A stretch of 64,000 nt of DNA, from positions 62,001 to 126,000 of the forward strand of contig CAWFFV010000082.1 in assembly GCA_963814985.1 (NCBI GenBank). The letters are read 5' to 3'. This document shows, piece after piece, positions 47,250-56,754 of this stretch; position 1 is the first letter of the stretch, and the number at the start of each line of letters is the position of its first letter. The notes under the pieces were generated by a model. It searched no databases. It was not told where the DNA came from and saw only the letters and a list, made by a program, of their open reading frames with translations. This DNA comes from CAWFFV01 sp963814985 (GTDB lineage Bacteria; Chloroflexota; Ktedonobacteria; Ktedonobacterales; Ktedonobacteraceae). The position numbers and the translations under genes were made by a program.

Positions 47250-48254
47250 ATGCATACACAAATATATTTATCAGTCATTGTTCCTCTGTACAACGAAGAA
47301 GACAATGTCTTTCCCCTTCATGAATGTCTTCGCCATATACTTCAAGTCCAGGGGTTCACATATGAAATCATCTATGTCGATGATGGAAGTACCGACGAAA
47401 CCTTTCCAAGACTCCATCAACTCGTATTAAATGATCAGTATGTACAAATCATTCAACTCAGTCGCAATTTTGGGCAGACTGCCGCTATTTCAGCCGGTGT
47501 TACTCATAGCTCAGGCAGTGTACTCCTCTTCATGGATGGTGATCTACAGAACGATCCGCAAGATATCCCGCGCTTACTGGCAAAGTTAAATGAGGGCTAT
47601 GATGTTGTCAGTGGTTGGCGCAAAAAGCGTAAAGATGCACAATTGAGCCGCAAGCTTCCCTCTTTACTGGCAAATGGCCTTATTTCTAAGGTTACTGGTG
47701 TCTCTCTTCACGATTATGGTTGCACATTAAAAGCTTATCGACGGGAGATATTCCAGCACATTCGCCTTTATGGGGAGATGCATCGTTTCATCCCTGCCTA
47801 TGCAGCACTCACAGGGGCAGGAATTGCAGAGATCGAGGTCACACATCATCCCAGGCGCTTTGGGACCTCAAAATATGGAATTTCACGTACAGTACGAGTT
47901 CTGCTGGATCTGGTCACACTCAAGTTTCTGGGTAGTTTTGGCACAAAGCCAGTCTACGCTTTTGGGCTTCCTGGCCTGTTGGGGCTGCTGATTGGTGGCG
48001 GCTTTTCACTTATTGTATTGGGTCGCAAATGCTTTCCACCTTATGTACGTGTACATCGTAATCCTTTGTTACCCATCTCTCTTAATTTGTCGGGATTCGG
48101 TATACAGTGCATTATGATGGGGCTACTCGCAGAACTGCTGATGCGCACCTACTATGAGTCACAGGGAAAATCAACGTACGTCATAAGGAACATTGTTGCT
48201 AAGTACCCATCTACGTCAGAATCTCGTGAAGAACACTTCAACGTATTGCCTTAG
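47250..48254 (+). CDS. GT2 glycosyltransferase (polyprenyl-phosphate mannosyl/glucosyltransferase type)
   Basis: 334 aa from the ATG at 47250, preferred over 47220 because GAGGAG lies 7 bases upstream. The GT-A domain has SVIVPLYNEEDN, YVDDGSTDET, FMDGDLQNDP and the acceptor motif GCTLKAYRRE. Two C-terminal TM helices follow (about residues 245-270 and 282-310). This layout is that of DPM1/GtrB-like enzymes that charge undecaprenyl phosphate with a sugar. The product could feed the GT39 enzyme encoded downstream. Confidence 0.92.
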   Translation: MHTQIYLSVIVPLYNEEDNVFPLHECLRHILQVQGFTYEIIYVDDGSTDETFPRLHQLVLNDQYVQIIQLSRNFGQTAAISAGVTHSSGSVLLFMDGDLQNDPQDIPRLLAKLNEGYDVVSGWRKKRKDAQLSRKLPSLLANGLISKVTGVSLHDYGCTLKAYRREIFQHIRLYGEMHRFIPAYAALTGAGIAEIEVTHHPRRFGTSKYGISRTVRVLLDLVTLKFLGSFGTKPVYAFGLPGLLGLLIGGGFSLIVLGRKCFPPYVRVHRNPLLPISLNLSGFGIQCIMMGLLAELLMRTYYESQGKSTYVIRNIVAKYPSTSESREEHFNVLP

Positions 48255-48260
48255 AAGAAT

Positions 48261-49460
48261 ATGGGGAGAGCAGTACGCTCTATAGGATTTGTGGAAGTGA
48301 GAGTATTAATGATTGCCCCTCAGCCCTTTTTCGAGCCGCGTGGTGCACCATTTTGTGTGTATCAGCATGTAAAAGCGCTCGTTACATTGGGTTATGAGGT
48401 TGACCTTGTCACGTATCCCATGGGAGAGCATGTCGATCTGCCAAATTTGCGAATTTACCGGACACCAGCGCTTCCCTTCATTCGTACTGTGAAGCCTGGA
48501 TTATCGTTCGCCAAGTTTCCGCTTGATCTGCTCGTTTTTTTTACAGCGCTTTGGAGGCTGAGCCAGTACCGCTATCGTTACCTTCATACGCATGAAGAAG
48601 CCGCTTTAATGGGAGTCTTTCTTTCCTCCATCTTTGGCTGTAAGCATTTGTACTATATGCATTGTGACCTTGCCCAACTGATCTCAGAGAATCCACTGAT
48701 TGTACGCTGTGTGAAGGCTGTGCAGGCATTCATGGTACGCAAGGCCGATGCAGTAGTTGCCTTTTATCCTGAAATTGCTCTAGCCGCTAAACGCATGGCT
48801 CCCAAACAATTGGTCCACATGATCTTGCCTCCAGCCGTTGATGAAGAGTTACCAGCAGCACAGGAGAGCGATGTAGCACAGTTACGGCAGCAGTTGCAGC
48901 TTGAGAATGGGCCGATACTGCTCTATACCGGGACACTTGAAAAATATCAGGGAGTGGATGTGTTGTTACGGAGTATAAATATCGTACATCAAACATTTCC
49001 TGCGGCACGCTATGTCATTGTAGGCGGCAAGCCTGGACAGATCGCCAAATTACGCCTGCTGGCCCAAAAATTAAGCATTATCAACATTGTTCGTCTTGTT
49101 GAGCAACGTCCATTGAAGGAAATGCCGAACTACATGGCACTGGCAGATGTCTTGTTGAGTCCACGTAGCAAGGGAACACATACACCGCTCAAGTTATATA
49201 CCTACCTGCGCTCCGGCAAGCCTATTCTTGCCACAAATATCCTTTCACATACGCAAATACTTAGTTCTGCCATAGCACAATTGGTTCCACCCACGCCAGA
49301 AGGCCTGGCACAAGGGACGCTGGAACTGCTGCAAGAACCATATAGAGCACAGGCCATGGGAAAATGTGGGCAGCAATTTGCCCAAGAACACTATAGCTGG
49401 CCTGTCTTTTTAGAGAAGAATCGTCAGGTTTATAGTGAGTTCGCAGCGCCAGTACGGTAA
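48261..49460 (+). CDS. GT4-family glycosyltransferase
   Basis: 399 aa. N-terminal donor-less domain begins VLMIAPQPFFEPRGAPFCVY. The C-terminal GT-B domain has ILLYTGTLEKYQGVDVLL, the nucleotide-sugar-binding VIVGGKPGQ and the E-x7-E region LLSPRSKGTHTPLKLYTYLR. It starts 6 bp after the GT2 gene and is in the same operon. Probably a cytoplasmic enzyme adding a sugar to the lipid-linked repeat unit. The starting codon could also be the ATG at 48309. Confidence 0.9.
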   Translation: MGRAVRSIGFVEVRVLMIAPQPFFEPRGAPFCVYQHVKALVTLGYEVDLVTYPMGEHVDLPNLRIYRTPALPFIRTVKPGLSFAKFPLDLLVFFTALWRLSQYRYRYLHTHEEAALMGVFLSSIFGCKHLYYMHCDLAQLISENPLIVRCVKAVQAFMVRKADAVVAFYPEIALAAKRMAPKQLVHMILPPAVDEELPAAQESDVAQLRQQLQLENGPILLYTGTLEKYQGVDVLLRSINIVHQTFPAARYVIVGGKPGQIAKLRLLAQKLSIINIVRLVEQRPLKEMPNYMALADVLLSPRSKGTHTPLKLYTYLRSGKPILATNILSHTQILSSAIAQLVPPTPEGLAQGTLELLQEPYRAQAMGKCGQQFAQEHYSWPVFLEKNRQVYSEFAAPVR

Positions 49461-49500
49461 TGTGCCTGCCTGAAGGGCACGAGGCGGAGGAGGAATGATT

Positions 49501-50784
49501 ATGGATATCTCACCCCAAGAAAGAACACATCACACACGGCTACGTGATTTTGGAGCTTTTCAGGTTGATGTCTCTGCTCTTAACACACAAAAAGTTGCTA
49601 TTGCGAGTATGACTCCATTTCCTATGCCGCTTACCTCTGTCAGCAGAGATCAGCAGCGGGAGGAAAACCACCTGCCTGTTGTGGAAGTACGGAAGATAGC
49701 ACCAAAAAAATGGATCAAACTGGCTATTCGCCTGACTTTTACCACTATACTGCTTGTACTTTTGTTGCAGTCATTATCCTGGACAACACTGTTGACGATG
49801 CTAACGCATGTTCGCCACGGGATTATTCTGGTAGCAGTAGTAGTTGGGGCAAGCGGGGTTGTTTTAAGTGCTTACCAGTGGCGTAGCCTTTTGCGGGCAC
49901 AGCACATCCGCATTGACCTCGCAGATCTGATAAACCTCTATATGGTAGGTGTCGCTTTCAGCCATTTTCTCCCTACTGGGATGGGAGGCGATGCTGTGAA
50001 GGCACTCCATGTGGGGCGTGAAGCAAACAATAGTGCTGGTTCAGCCTGTGCAGTTGTTATGTGTCGTGTCACAGGATTTTGCGGTATGTTGCTTGTTGCA
50101 CTGCCTGTACTACTCATCTGGCATGAGCAGTTTCCATCTGGTCTGATGACATGGTTTGCCTTACTCAGCCTTCTGGTAAGTGTCATGATGGGCGGGACTT
50201 TTCTCTCTGCAATACTGCTCCCCAGATGGTTCAAAGGGAGGTGGGCACGATATCGTATCTTAGCTTCAGCAGTACGGATTGGGCAAGCTATCAAGATGAG
50301 TGCCAGCCATCCCCGTACTATGGGTATCGCAATTGCATATGGTCTGGCTTTTTGGGTGATTGCAATCCTCAATTGTTATTGTTATGCAGATGCCCTGGGT
50401 ATAGCCGCTCCACTCACTTTTTACTGCGTTGCTGTCCCTCTAATAGCATTGGTCTCATTTTTACCTATCTCTATCAACGGTTTTGGACTACGCGAGAGTG
50501 CCTATGTCTATGTCTTTGCGGCTGTTCACACTTCTTCAACAATGGCACTGCTTCTAGCTCTTTTATTGGATGCGCAGGCACTCTTCTTTGGCGCTATTGG
50601 TGGCTGTGTCTATCTGACAATGGGTAATAAGATCAAAATGGCAAAGCTGGGGAAAAGCAAGGTGCGGAGGCAGCCATCCCTGCCGGAGTGCGAAGTGTCC
50701 TCGCAAAAACATTTTTCCAAAATCCCCCCAGGGATGGAAGTCTCTGGGAGTGGGGAGCAAAATTTAGTAAGTGGGGGTTTATGA
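49501..50784 (+). CDS. LPG_synthase_TM/UPF0104-family membrane protein (flippase-like) with repeat-derived tail
   Basis: 427 aa. A polar N-terminus of about 70 residues precedes eight or so TM helices (from KLAIRLTFTTILLVLLLQSL on). The family signatures are FLPTGMGGDAVKA and PISINGFGLRE. Such proteins occur in glycolipid and polysaccharide clusters as possible flippases or polyprenyl-phosphate processing factors. The start at 49501 has AGGAGG 8 bp upstream. The last 35 residues (from VRRQPSLPECEVSSQKHFSK) are unlike the family, and their DNA (50653-50725) closely resembles MITE-like copy B, so the tail appears to derive from a repeat. Confidence 0.86.
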   Translation: MDISPQERTHHTRLRDFGAFQVDVSALNTQKVAIASMTPFPMPLTSVSRDQQREENHLPVVEVRKIAPKKWIKLAIRLTFTTILLVLLLQSLSWTTLLTMLTHVRHGIILVAVVVGASGVVLSAYQWRSLLRAQHIRIDLADLINLYMVGVAFSHFLPTGMGGDAVKALHVGREANNSAGSACAVVMCRVTGFCGMLLVALPVLLIWHEQFPSGLMTWFALLSLLVSVMMGGTFLSAILLPRWFKGRWARYRILASAVRIGQAIKMSASHPRTMGIAIAYGLAFWVIAILNCYCYADALGIAAPLTFYCVAVPLIALVSFLPISINGFGLRESAYVYVFAAVHTSSTMALLLALLLDAQALFFGAIGGCVYLTMGNKIKMAKLGKSKVRRQPSLPECEVSSQKHFSKIPPGMEVSGSGEQNLVSGGL

Positions 50785-50787
50785 TCA

Positions 50788-52074
50788 ATGGATAATCACA
50801 ATACGCGTTATCAATTTCAACCACGGCTATCGGTATCCCATTCAGGAACTTCTCTCCTCGATGAAAGAGAAACGATGGAGCTTTCTACTCCACCGCAAGA
50901 ACTATCTTCTCGTATGTTGCCTCAGTTGTCGCCAGAAAAAGAACCTGCCAGACAGTTTATTTTACCTCCTTCGATGCCTGGGATGCCGCAAAGAGTGTCC
51001 TTACCGCTGGCTGTCCCTATTCGTCCAGGTTTGCGAGATGACAAAAAGAAGCGCCGTGTGATTATGAGCGCGACATTTGCCAGTGTTCTCTTGCTAGCCA
51101 CGATTGCAATTGTTGTCTGGAGAACTGCTCAAAGTGGGGCAGAGATTACGCTCTATCAGGTTAGTGCTCAAAATGCCACCTCATATGTGGGAGGGGGCGG
51201 TATTGTCTTTCCACAGCAGAAGCTGGATCTTTCTTATCCATTTGCAGAACGCGTTATTGATGTACTTGTAAAAGCTGGTGACGAGATTTCTCTTAACCAG
51301 ACTCTTCTTCGCCTTGATCCCACGCAACTCAATGCACAGGTTCAACAAGCCGCCGACAACATGGCTGCTGCACAGGCGTATCTTGATACCGTTTCGGCAA
51401 GTGGCAATTCCATCAATATTGCTCAGGCCCAGCAACAATATAATCTTGCGAAGAACAAATACAATGCACTCGTTGCCCAAACCTCTCTCCCTTTAGTACA
51501 TGACGGCAATCTGATTTCACCTATGAATGGTGTGGTAACTTCAGTCAACATAGACCCCGGTGAAGTTTTTACTGCGGACACACCTCTGCTAACAATTATG
51601 GATGAGTCAACTGTGATTGTACGTGTGAAAGTTCCGCTTGCCAATCTTGGACAGGTGAGTATTGGTCAAGATGCACTTGTCACGCCATCAGCGCTCCCCA
51701 ACCTCAATTTTCATGGCACCGTCAGTTCTATCATTCCCCAGGCAGACCCGCAGACCGATACATTTGAGGTTTGGGTGAGTGTCGCTAATCCGAAGAAGGC
51801 ACTCCTACCAGGGATGAGCGCTTTTGTACGCATTCATACGTCAAATCAAGGCTTTGTGGTGCCACGTCTGGCCGTGCTTGACCCCGATATGGGAGCAGAG
51901 GTCTTCGTAGTACGGAATCAGCATGCCTATCTCCAACATGTGGAGGTGGTAGGGCGTTCGGGTGACACGATCTTGATCAATAAGGGTCTGTCTCCCGGTG
52001 ATAAACTGGCGTTAGTGGGAATAGATGTTCTACGAGATGGACAGGCAGTAAGTGTAAGGTCTACTGAGGGTTAG
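50788..52074 (+). CDS. HlyD/RND-type membrane fusion protein
   Basis: 428 aa. A polar cytoplasmic N-terminus of about 85 residues, one TM helix (VIMSATFASVLLLATIAIVV) and a periplasmic-type part with a barrel-sandwich (lipoyl-like) domain split by a coiled coil (QAADNMAAAQAYLDTV, then IAQAQQQYNLAKNKYNALVA). A beta-barrel domain (VIVRVKVPLANLGQVSIG) and a membrane-proximal domain follow. No cognate inner-membrane transporter is adjacent, so it may assist export of the cluster's polysaccharide. It starts 4 bp after the previous gene. Confidence 0.88.
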   Translation: MDNHNTRYQFQPRLSVSHSGTSLLDERETMELSTPPQELSSRMLPQLSPEKEPARQFILPPSMPGMPQRVSLPLAVPIRPGLRDDKKKRRVIMSATFASVLLLATIAIVVWRTAQSGAEITLYQVSAQNATSYVGGGGIVFPQQKLDLSYPFAERVIDVLVKAGDEISLNQTLLRLDPTQLNAQVQQAADNMAAAQAYLDTVSASGNSINIAQAQQQYNLAKNKYNALVAQTSLPLVHDGNLISPMNGVVTSVNIDPGEVFTADTPLLTIMDESTVIVRVKVPLANLGQVSIGQDALVTPSALPNLNFHGTVSSIIPQADPQTDTFEVWVSVANPKKALLPGMSAFVRIHTSNQGFVVPRLAVLDPDMGAEVFVVRNQHAYLQHVEVVGRSGDTILINKGLSPGDKLALVGIDVLRDGQAVSVRSTEG

Positions 52075-52108
52075 ATCTCTTGAGGTGTGGAGATAGAGGG
52101 AAGATGTG

Positions 52109-53466
52109 ATGCTTGCTTTAAGACAACTCTGGTTTCTACAACGAGATTCACGATCTCTTCAGTGCTATGTTCCGGCTATTGCTGGCGGCTCTCTGTTGTG
52201 TGCCAGTTTCTTGCCCTGGCTTAAAGATCCTCTGGGTGCGGTCTATACTCCCTGGAATTTACCGATTGATATTGGTTGGCAGTTTCGTATCAGTATTCTC
52301 AACTATGGGCTGTTCTGCCTTTGCTGTGCAATCTATGCCTTGCTTGTGGCTTATGCTAATTGGCGGCCCTTTCGTGGTCACACATACTTTGTACAGCGTC
52401 AAACGATTGTTGGCTTACTTTGTATGTTGCCTGTTGCGCTGTTTCTCTTACAATATCTGTGCATCGATGTACAGGCTATCACCCGACTGGCGAGCCACAA
52501 GACCCAGGAATTACTGATACAGCGGCACTTTGGGTATACTGTGACCAGACAACTTATCTTGCTTGATCCATTTACACTAAATGTTTCCACATTTTGGGGG
52601 CGACTACAACTTTTGATAGATCAGCTATCGTTTGGTCCCCTCCTCCCATGTATAACAGCCTGGCTGGTCCTGGACTATCGGCGACTCTTCAGGATACTAC
52701 CCACCTCTGTTATCCCTCAGCAACGCCGCCATCCCGTACGAAATGCTTTGGGATTACTGCTCCTGCTAGTCGTATTCGGGCGTGCTCCTGCTGGTATGGT
52801 ATGTGAGTATGAGGCAAAGACATCCCTATCATCAGGAGATTATACGCAGGCTCTACAGATGCTCGATGTAGCACAGTTCTTGCAGCCCAATCTTGAGCAA
52901 GTAGCCTACTATCACATGGAGCGAGGACAGGCACTTTACTTCCTATCCCCAGGCCAATTGACGGATGATAGCCGTGCTTATCTCGCCTCCACATATAGTG
53001 AGTTGGGAGATTACCTGGATGCATACCAACAACAGCAAGCAGTACTGAATAAGAACCCGACTGTTCCCTGGGCAATAGATGAGATGAGCCTGACCCTTAC
53101 AAAAATGTCAGAATTTACTCCCTCATCCAGAGGGTTACTTATCCAGCGTACGGAGAATGACGATAGCATCCTGCCCTGGTTAAAACAGATAACAAGCATA
53201 GACTCTTCCAATATCTATGGCTTATATATGACGGGACGTATCCAGTACAACTTGCATAACTATGCAGAGTGCCAAAAACAGATGTCTCAAGTGCTTACCT
53301 GAGTTCTGATGCTGATATCCAGTCATCAGCCTATACATACATGGCCTTGAGTGCTGCCGGTCAAGGGGATTATGCAAATGCGCGAGATTTACTATTCAAA
53401 GCGGTAGCACTTGATCCGAATTATCAGAATAATACTGCTAGAGAAGAACTATCGGGGTTACATTGA
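52109..53466 (+). CDS. Membrane protein with C-terminal TPRs (frameshifted)
   Basis: About 450 aa. Five hydrophobic segments in the first 240 residues (for example YVPAIAGGSLLCASFLPWL and NALGLLLLLVVFGRAPAGMV), then an extracytoplasmic TPR-like region (YTQALQMLDVAQFLQPNLEQ, YLDAYQQQQAVLNKNP, YANARDLLFKAVALDPNY). A frame change near 53290 joins the last 60 residues. The ATG at 52109 (or GTG 52106) follows AGAGGG. It may organise the assembly complex in the membrane; no enzymatic motif is seen. It follows the membrane fusion gene by 34 bp. Confidence 0.78.
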
Positions 53467-53491
53467 CATGAGGGGAAGAGGATCAGGGAAT

Positions 53492-56400
53492 ATGTCTGTC
53501 TTACGTCGCATGATGTGGGTCTGCCTGCTCGCAGCCTGTGCAGGAGCAAGCTGGTTCTCATATCAATGCTTTCTGGTACCACAGGTTGCACGTTTTACTC
53601 CCAATTGGGAAGGTTCCCACTGGGTTCAGGCAGCAGATGGAAAGGCTCCCGTAGCTTATTTTCGTCACGTGACCAGTCTCAATGCCATACCTGATGCAGC
53701 ATTTATCACAGTTGCGGCGAGTCAGACCTTCCGTTTGTATGTGAATAGCGTCTTAGTTGGCTCAAATGCCGTTGACTTTGGGCAGGGGAATTTTCCAAAA
53801 GCATATATGTATGATGTGGTCTCGTTGTTACAAACCGGTCCCAACGTGATTGCTTTGCGTGTGGCTAATGTGGACCAACAAACTCCCTGCGCACGTGTAA
53901 GCTTCGGTATTGCCAGAGGGCGATCCCTCTTCTATGATGGATCAGGTGATGGCTGGCAGGCAACAGTACAGAGTGCAATGGTCTATCCTCGCTATACGAC
54001 GAACTTGAACGGATGGACCACTCGTGGTTTTGATGCCAGCTCCTGGCCTGTAGCGCTTACAGGGATTATTCCGGCCATTACTCCCATGTTAACTGTTAAT
54101 CCTTTGCTTTATGAGCAGCCCATGGCTACACGCTGGATGAGCGCCGGAGCCAGCCATGACGCCTATTTTGTCCGTCAAATCTCGCTACCTGTGGGTGTAA
54201 CTGGCATATGGTTGCGCCTGGCTGCCACTGGTACCGCTCATATTTTTATCAATGGTCATCTATTGATGAGCTGGAATGGTCAGGCCGCAGTGCCCAGGCA
54301 GAATTTAGCCGATTACTTGAGTGACGATGAAGCCTCTGTACAGTATAGAAGCGGTCTGGTTCTTGGTATCTATAATATTTCGCCCTATCTCTATCCTGGC
54401 TTGAATACCATCGCCGTACAGGTTCAGGCTCCGGGTATAAGTGCAGCACAAGTTGGATTGGACAGTCTGGATGCCGCTCTATCACTTGATATACTGATTA
54501 GTGATTTTCAAGGTCACCAGAGCTGGCTGACTCCCGATGCTAACTGGCATGCGTCCCCTCGATCGGTTGATGGGTGGTCCAATGCCAGTAATGGTACGCT
54601 GAACTGGCCGGCAGCACTCGCGATTGGTCGCCCAGGAGCCAGTCACACATTCTATCTGCCTGAAACCCCTACATCGCGCAATATACAATTTCTCCCTTTC
54701 TCACCGGTGGGAGAAATTATCCTGTTTAGTAGCGCAGGAGTTATTGGCCTCTGGTTGTTGATGTCGCTACTCTTTATGCGTTGCTATCATCGTTCATGGA
54801 GAACAGCTCTTGAAACAATGAGTCTGGCTTATCTACCGGCCCTGGCCTGTGAAGCCATGCTCATGGCACTTTCTCGTGAACCACAGATGCCTCAGCCATT
54901 TCCCTATACGTGGTGGTGGGGAATGATTCTCTTGCTCATTGTGGGGGTGGTTTATCTCCTGCTCTGGCTCAATGCACGCACAGCACAAACACAACATGTT
55001 AAAAGTAACATTGGCAATTTTGTGCAAGTCATAACCCCACACATGGGACTACTCAAACTCTATTCCGCCAACTCTCATGAAATACAGCCCGATGCACAGA
55101 AAGAGTACCCTGACAGATGGAAACGCATCCAGGCCTGGCTCCGTCTGCATTGGGCTATCATTCCACTCGTGCTTATAGCTATTCCGCTGATTGGTTACAA
55201 TATTCAGTATGAACCCTATTGGCAAGATGAACTGTCGAGCTACTATGCCGCTCATAGTATTCTAGCACATGGGTTACCTTTCTTCCCCTCTGGCTTCCTT
55301 TATGAGAAAGCAGAATTGTACTCGTATCTCCTTGCTCTGTGGACTCTGCTTTTTGGGGAACAGGGGTCTCGCTTCATCAGTGCACTGGAGTATATTGTCA
55401 GCATACCAGTCCTATATATCGTTGGTTGCTACTTTTTTGAGCGTCGTGTTGCTTTACTGGCAGCTGCTATGCTGACCTTCTCACCAACCTCGCTAGTATG
55501 GGGACGCCAGATGCGTATGTATGAGCAGGCGCAACTGCTCACTTTAGTCGTGATGTTTCTCTTTTTCAGGGCGTTACAGGAGCGCCAGCGTGGCCGTTTT
55601 GTCTATATTGCCATGCTTGGCCTCGTTGTAACCTACCTCAGCCACGAAGAGACCTTTATTATCTTACCAGGACTGCTCGTTGCTGTGATGATGGTCACGA
55701 AGGATGCTCGACGCCCTCTGCCAGCAATATTCTATCAAAAGCACTGGTGGTATGCGGCCTTTGCAGGTGGTGCTATTATCGCTATCCAACTGGTACTGAC
55801 ACAAGCTACCCATCCTCCTATCCTGGGTACCGATAGTAGCCAGCGACCATTTGTACAGCTAACGACGAACAACATTCCGTTCTACTTCGACGTACTATTC
55901 TTCCCATCAGTTCTTGCGAATGGTACTCTCCCATGGATCACAATCAATTCACTCCTGGCTATGGCCGGCTGTCTCTGGGCAATGCGTGATACTAACTTGC
56001 GCGTAAAGTATTGTGTATTATTTTTCGTCGTATCCTTTGGCACCCTGGTGCTGACCTTTACCATGCAGGCGGATCGCTACTTCTATGCATTGCTCCCAGT
56101 CTACTATTTGATCGGGTCCTATGCACTGATGGTTATCTTACGAGTGGTCTGGACGTTTGCTCACTCTCGCCTTGTCTTGCAACAACCGGAACGTCGGACA
56201 ATACCTGTCCTGGGTGGATATCTCTCACCACAAATACAATGGCTGGTTACCTGTACTGCATTGCTCCTATGCGGATGTGTGCTAATTGCCCCAATTTTGC
56301 CAATCAGTAACTATAATCTCTTTGTTAGTCGGCTGGTGGGTTTCTCCTATCATCGCCACTATCCCGACTATGACGCGGTTGGACAGTACATGCAACAACA

Positions 56401-56725
56401 CCGGCAGAAGGGTGATATCGTGATCGCGATTGCCCCGGACTTTTCTGTCTTTTACTATGTTGGGCATGTTGACTACTTTATTTCTGTGGATCGGGCTTTA
56501 TTCCTGCTTGAGCGTAATGGTCACATCACTGATACCTCTCTTGGTGCTATAGCCCTGCTCAACCAGGATGATCTTCGTACAGTTCTGTCTGCCCATGCAC
56601 GTGTCTGGATCATTTCAGATAACGGTGTATATCAGGCACAGGCCGCAAAACGCTTTCAGTTTCCGCCGGATTTTCACATTGTGTTTGAGGGATACGGATC
56701 AGCAGTATATTTTCGCGGAAGCTAA
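53492..56725 (+). CDS. GT39-like membrane glycosyltransferase with N-terminal jelly-roll domains
   Basis: 1077 aa from the ATG at 53492 (53468 is an alternative). TM helix near the N-terminus, then an outside region of about 380 residues with two galactose-binding-like folds (FRLYVNSVLVGSNAVDFG, and AHIFINGHLLMSW). A TM segment follows, then a PMT/ArnT-like core (from YEPYWQDELSSYYAAHSILA; the Asp-Glu pair is the catalytic signature) with about ten TM helices, and a C-terminal soluble tail. Such enzymes transfer sugars from polyprenyl-phosphate carriers. The GT2 gene upstream could supply that donor. The N-terminal lectin-like extension is unusual in length. Confidence 0.85.
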   Translation: MSVLRRMMWVCLLAACAGASWFSYQCFLVPQVARFTPNWEGSHWVQAADGKAPVAYFRHVTSLNAIPDAAFITVAASQTFRLYVNSVLVGSNAVDFGQGNFPKAYMYDVVSLLQTGPNVIALRVANVDQQTPCARVSFGIARGRSLFYDGSGDGWQATVQSAMVYPRYTTNLNGWTTRGFDASSWPVALTGIIPAITPMLTVNPLLYEQPMATRWMSAGASHDAYFVRQISLPVGVTGIWLRLAATGTAHIFINGHLLMSWNGQAAVPRQNLADYLSDDEASVQYRSGLVLGIYNISPYLYPGLNTIAVQVQAPGISAAQVGLDSLDAALSLDILISDFQGHQSWLTPDANWHASPRSVDGWSNASNGTLNWPAALAIGRPGASHTFYLPETPTSRNIQFLPFSPVGEIILFSSAGVIGLWLLMSLLFMRCYHRSWRTALETMSLAYLPALACEAMLMALSREPQMPQPFPYTWWWGMILLLIVGVVYLLLWLNARTAQTQHVKSNIGNFVQVITPHMGLLKLYSANSHEIQPDAQKEYPDRWKRIQAWLRLHWAIIPLVLIAIPLIGYNIQYEPYWQDELSSYYAAHSILAHGLPFFPSGFLYEKAELYSYLLALWTLLFGEQGSRFISALEYIVSIPVLYIVGCYFFERRVALLAAAMLTFSPTSLVWGRQMRMYEQAQLLTLVVMFLFFRALQERQRGRFVYIAMLGLVVTYLSHEETFIILPGLLVAVMMVTKDARRPLPAIFYQKHWWYAAFAGGAIIAIQLVLTQATHPPILGTDSSQRPFVQLTTNNIPFYFDVLFFPSVLANGTLPWITINSLLAMAGCLWAMRDTNLRVKYCVLFFVVSFGTLVLTFTMQADRYFYALLPVYYLIGSYALMVILRVVWTFAHSRLVLQQPERRTIPVLGGYLSPQIQWLVTCTALLLCGCVLIAPILPISNYNLFVSRLVGFSYHRHYPDYDAVGQYMQQHRQKGDIVIAIAPDFSVFYYVGHVDYFISVDRALFLLERNGHITDTSLGAIALLNQDDLRTVLSAHARVWIISDNGVYQAQAAKRFQFPPDFHIVFEGYGSAVYFRGS

Positions 56726-56754
56726 CCTTACCATAAGATGAAGGAGAAGCATGG

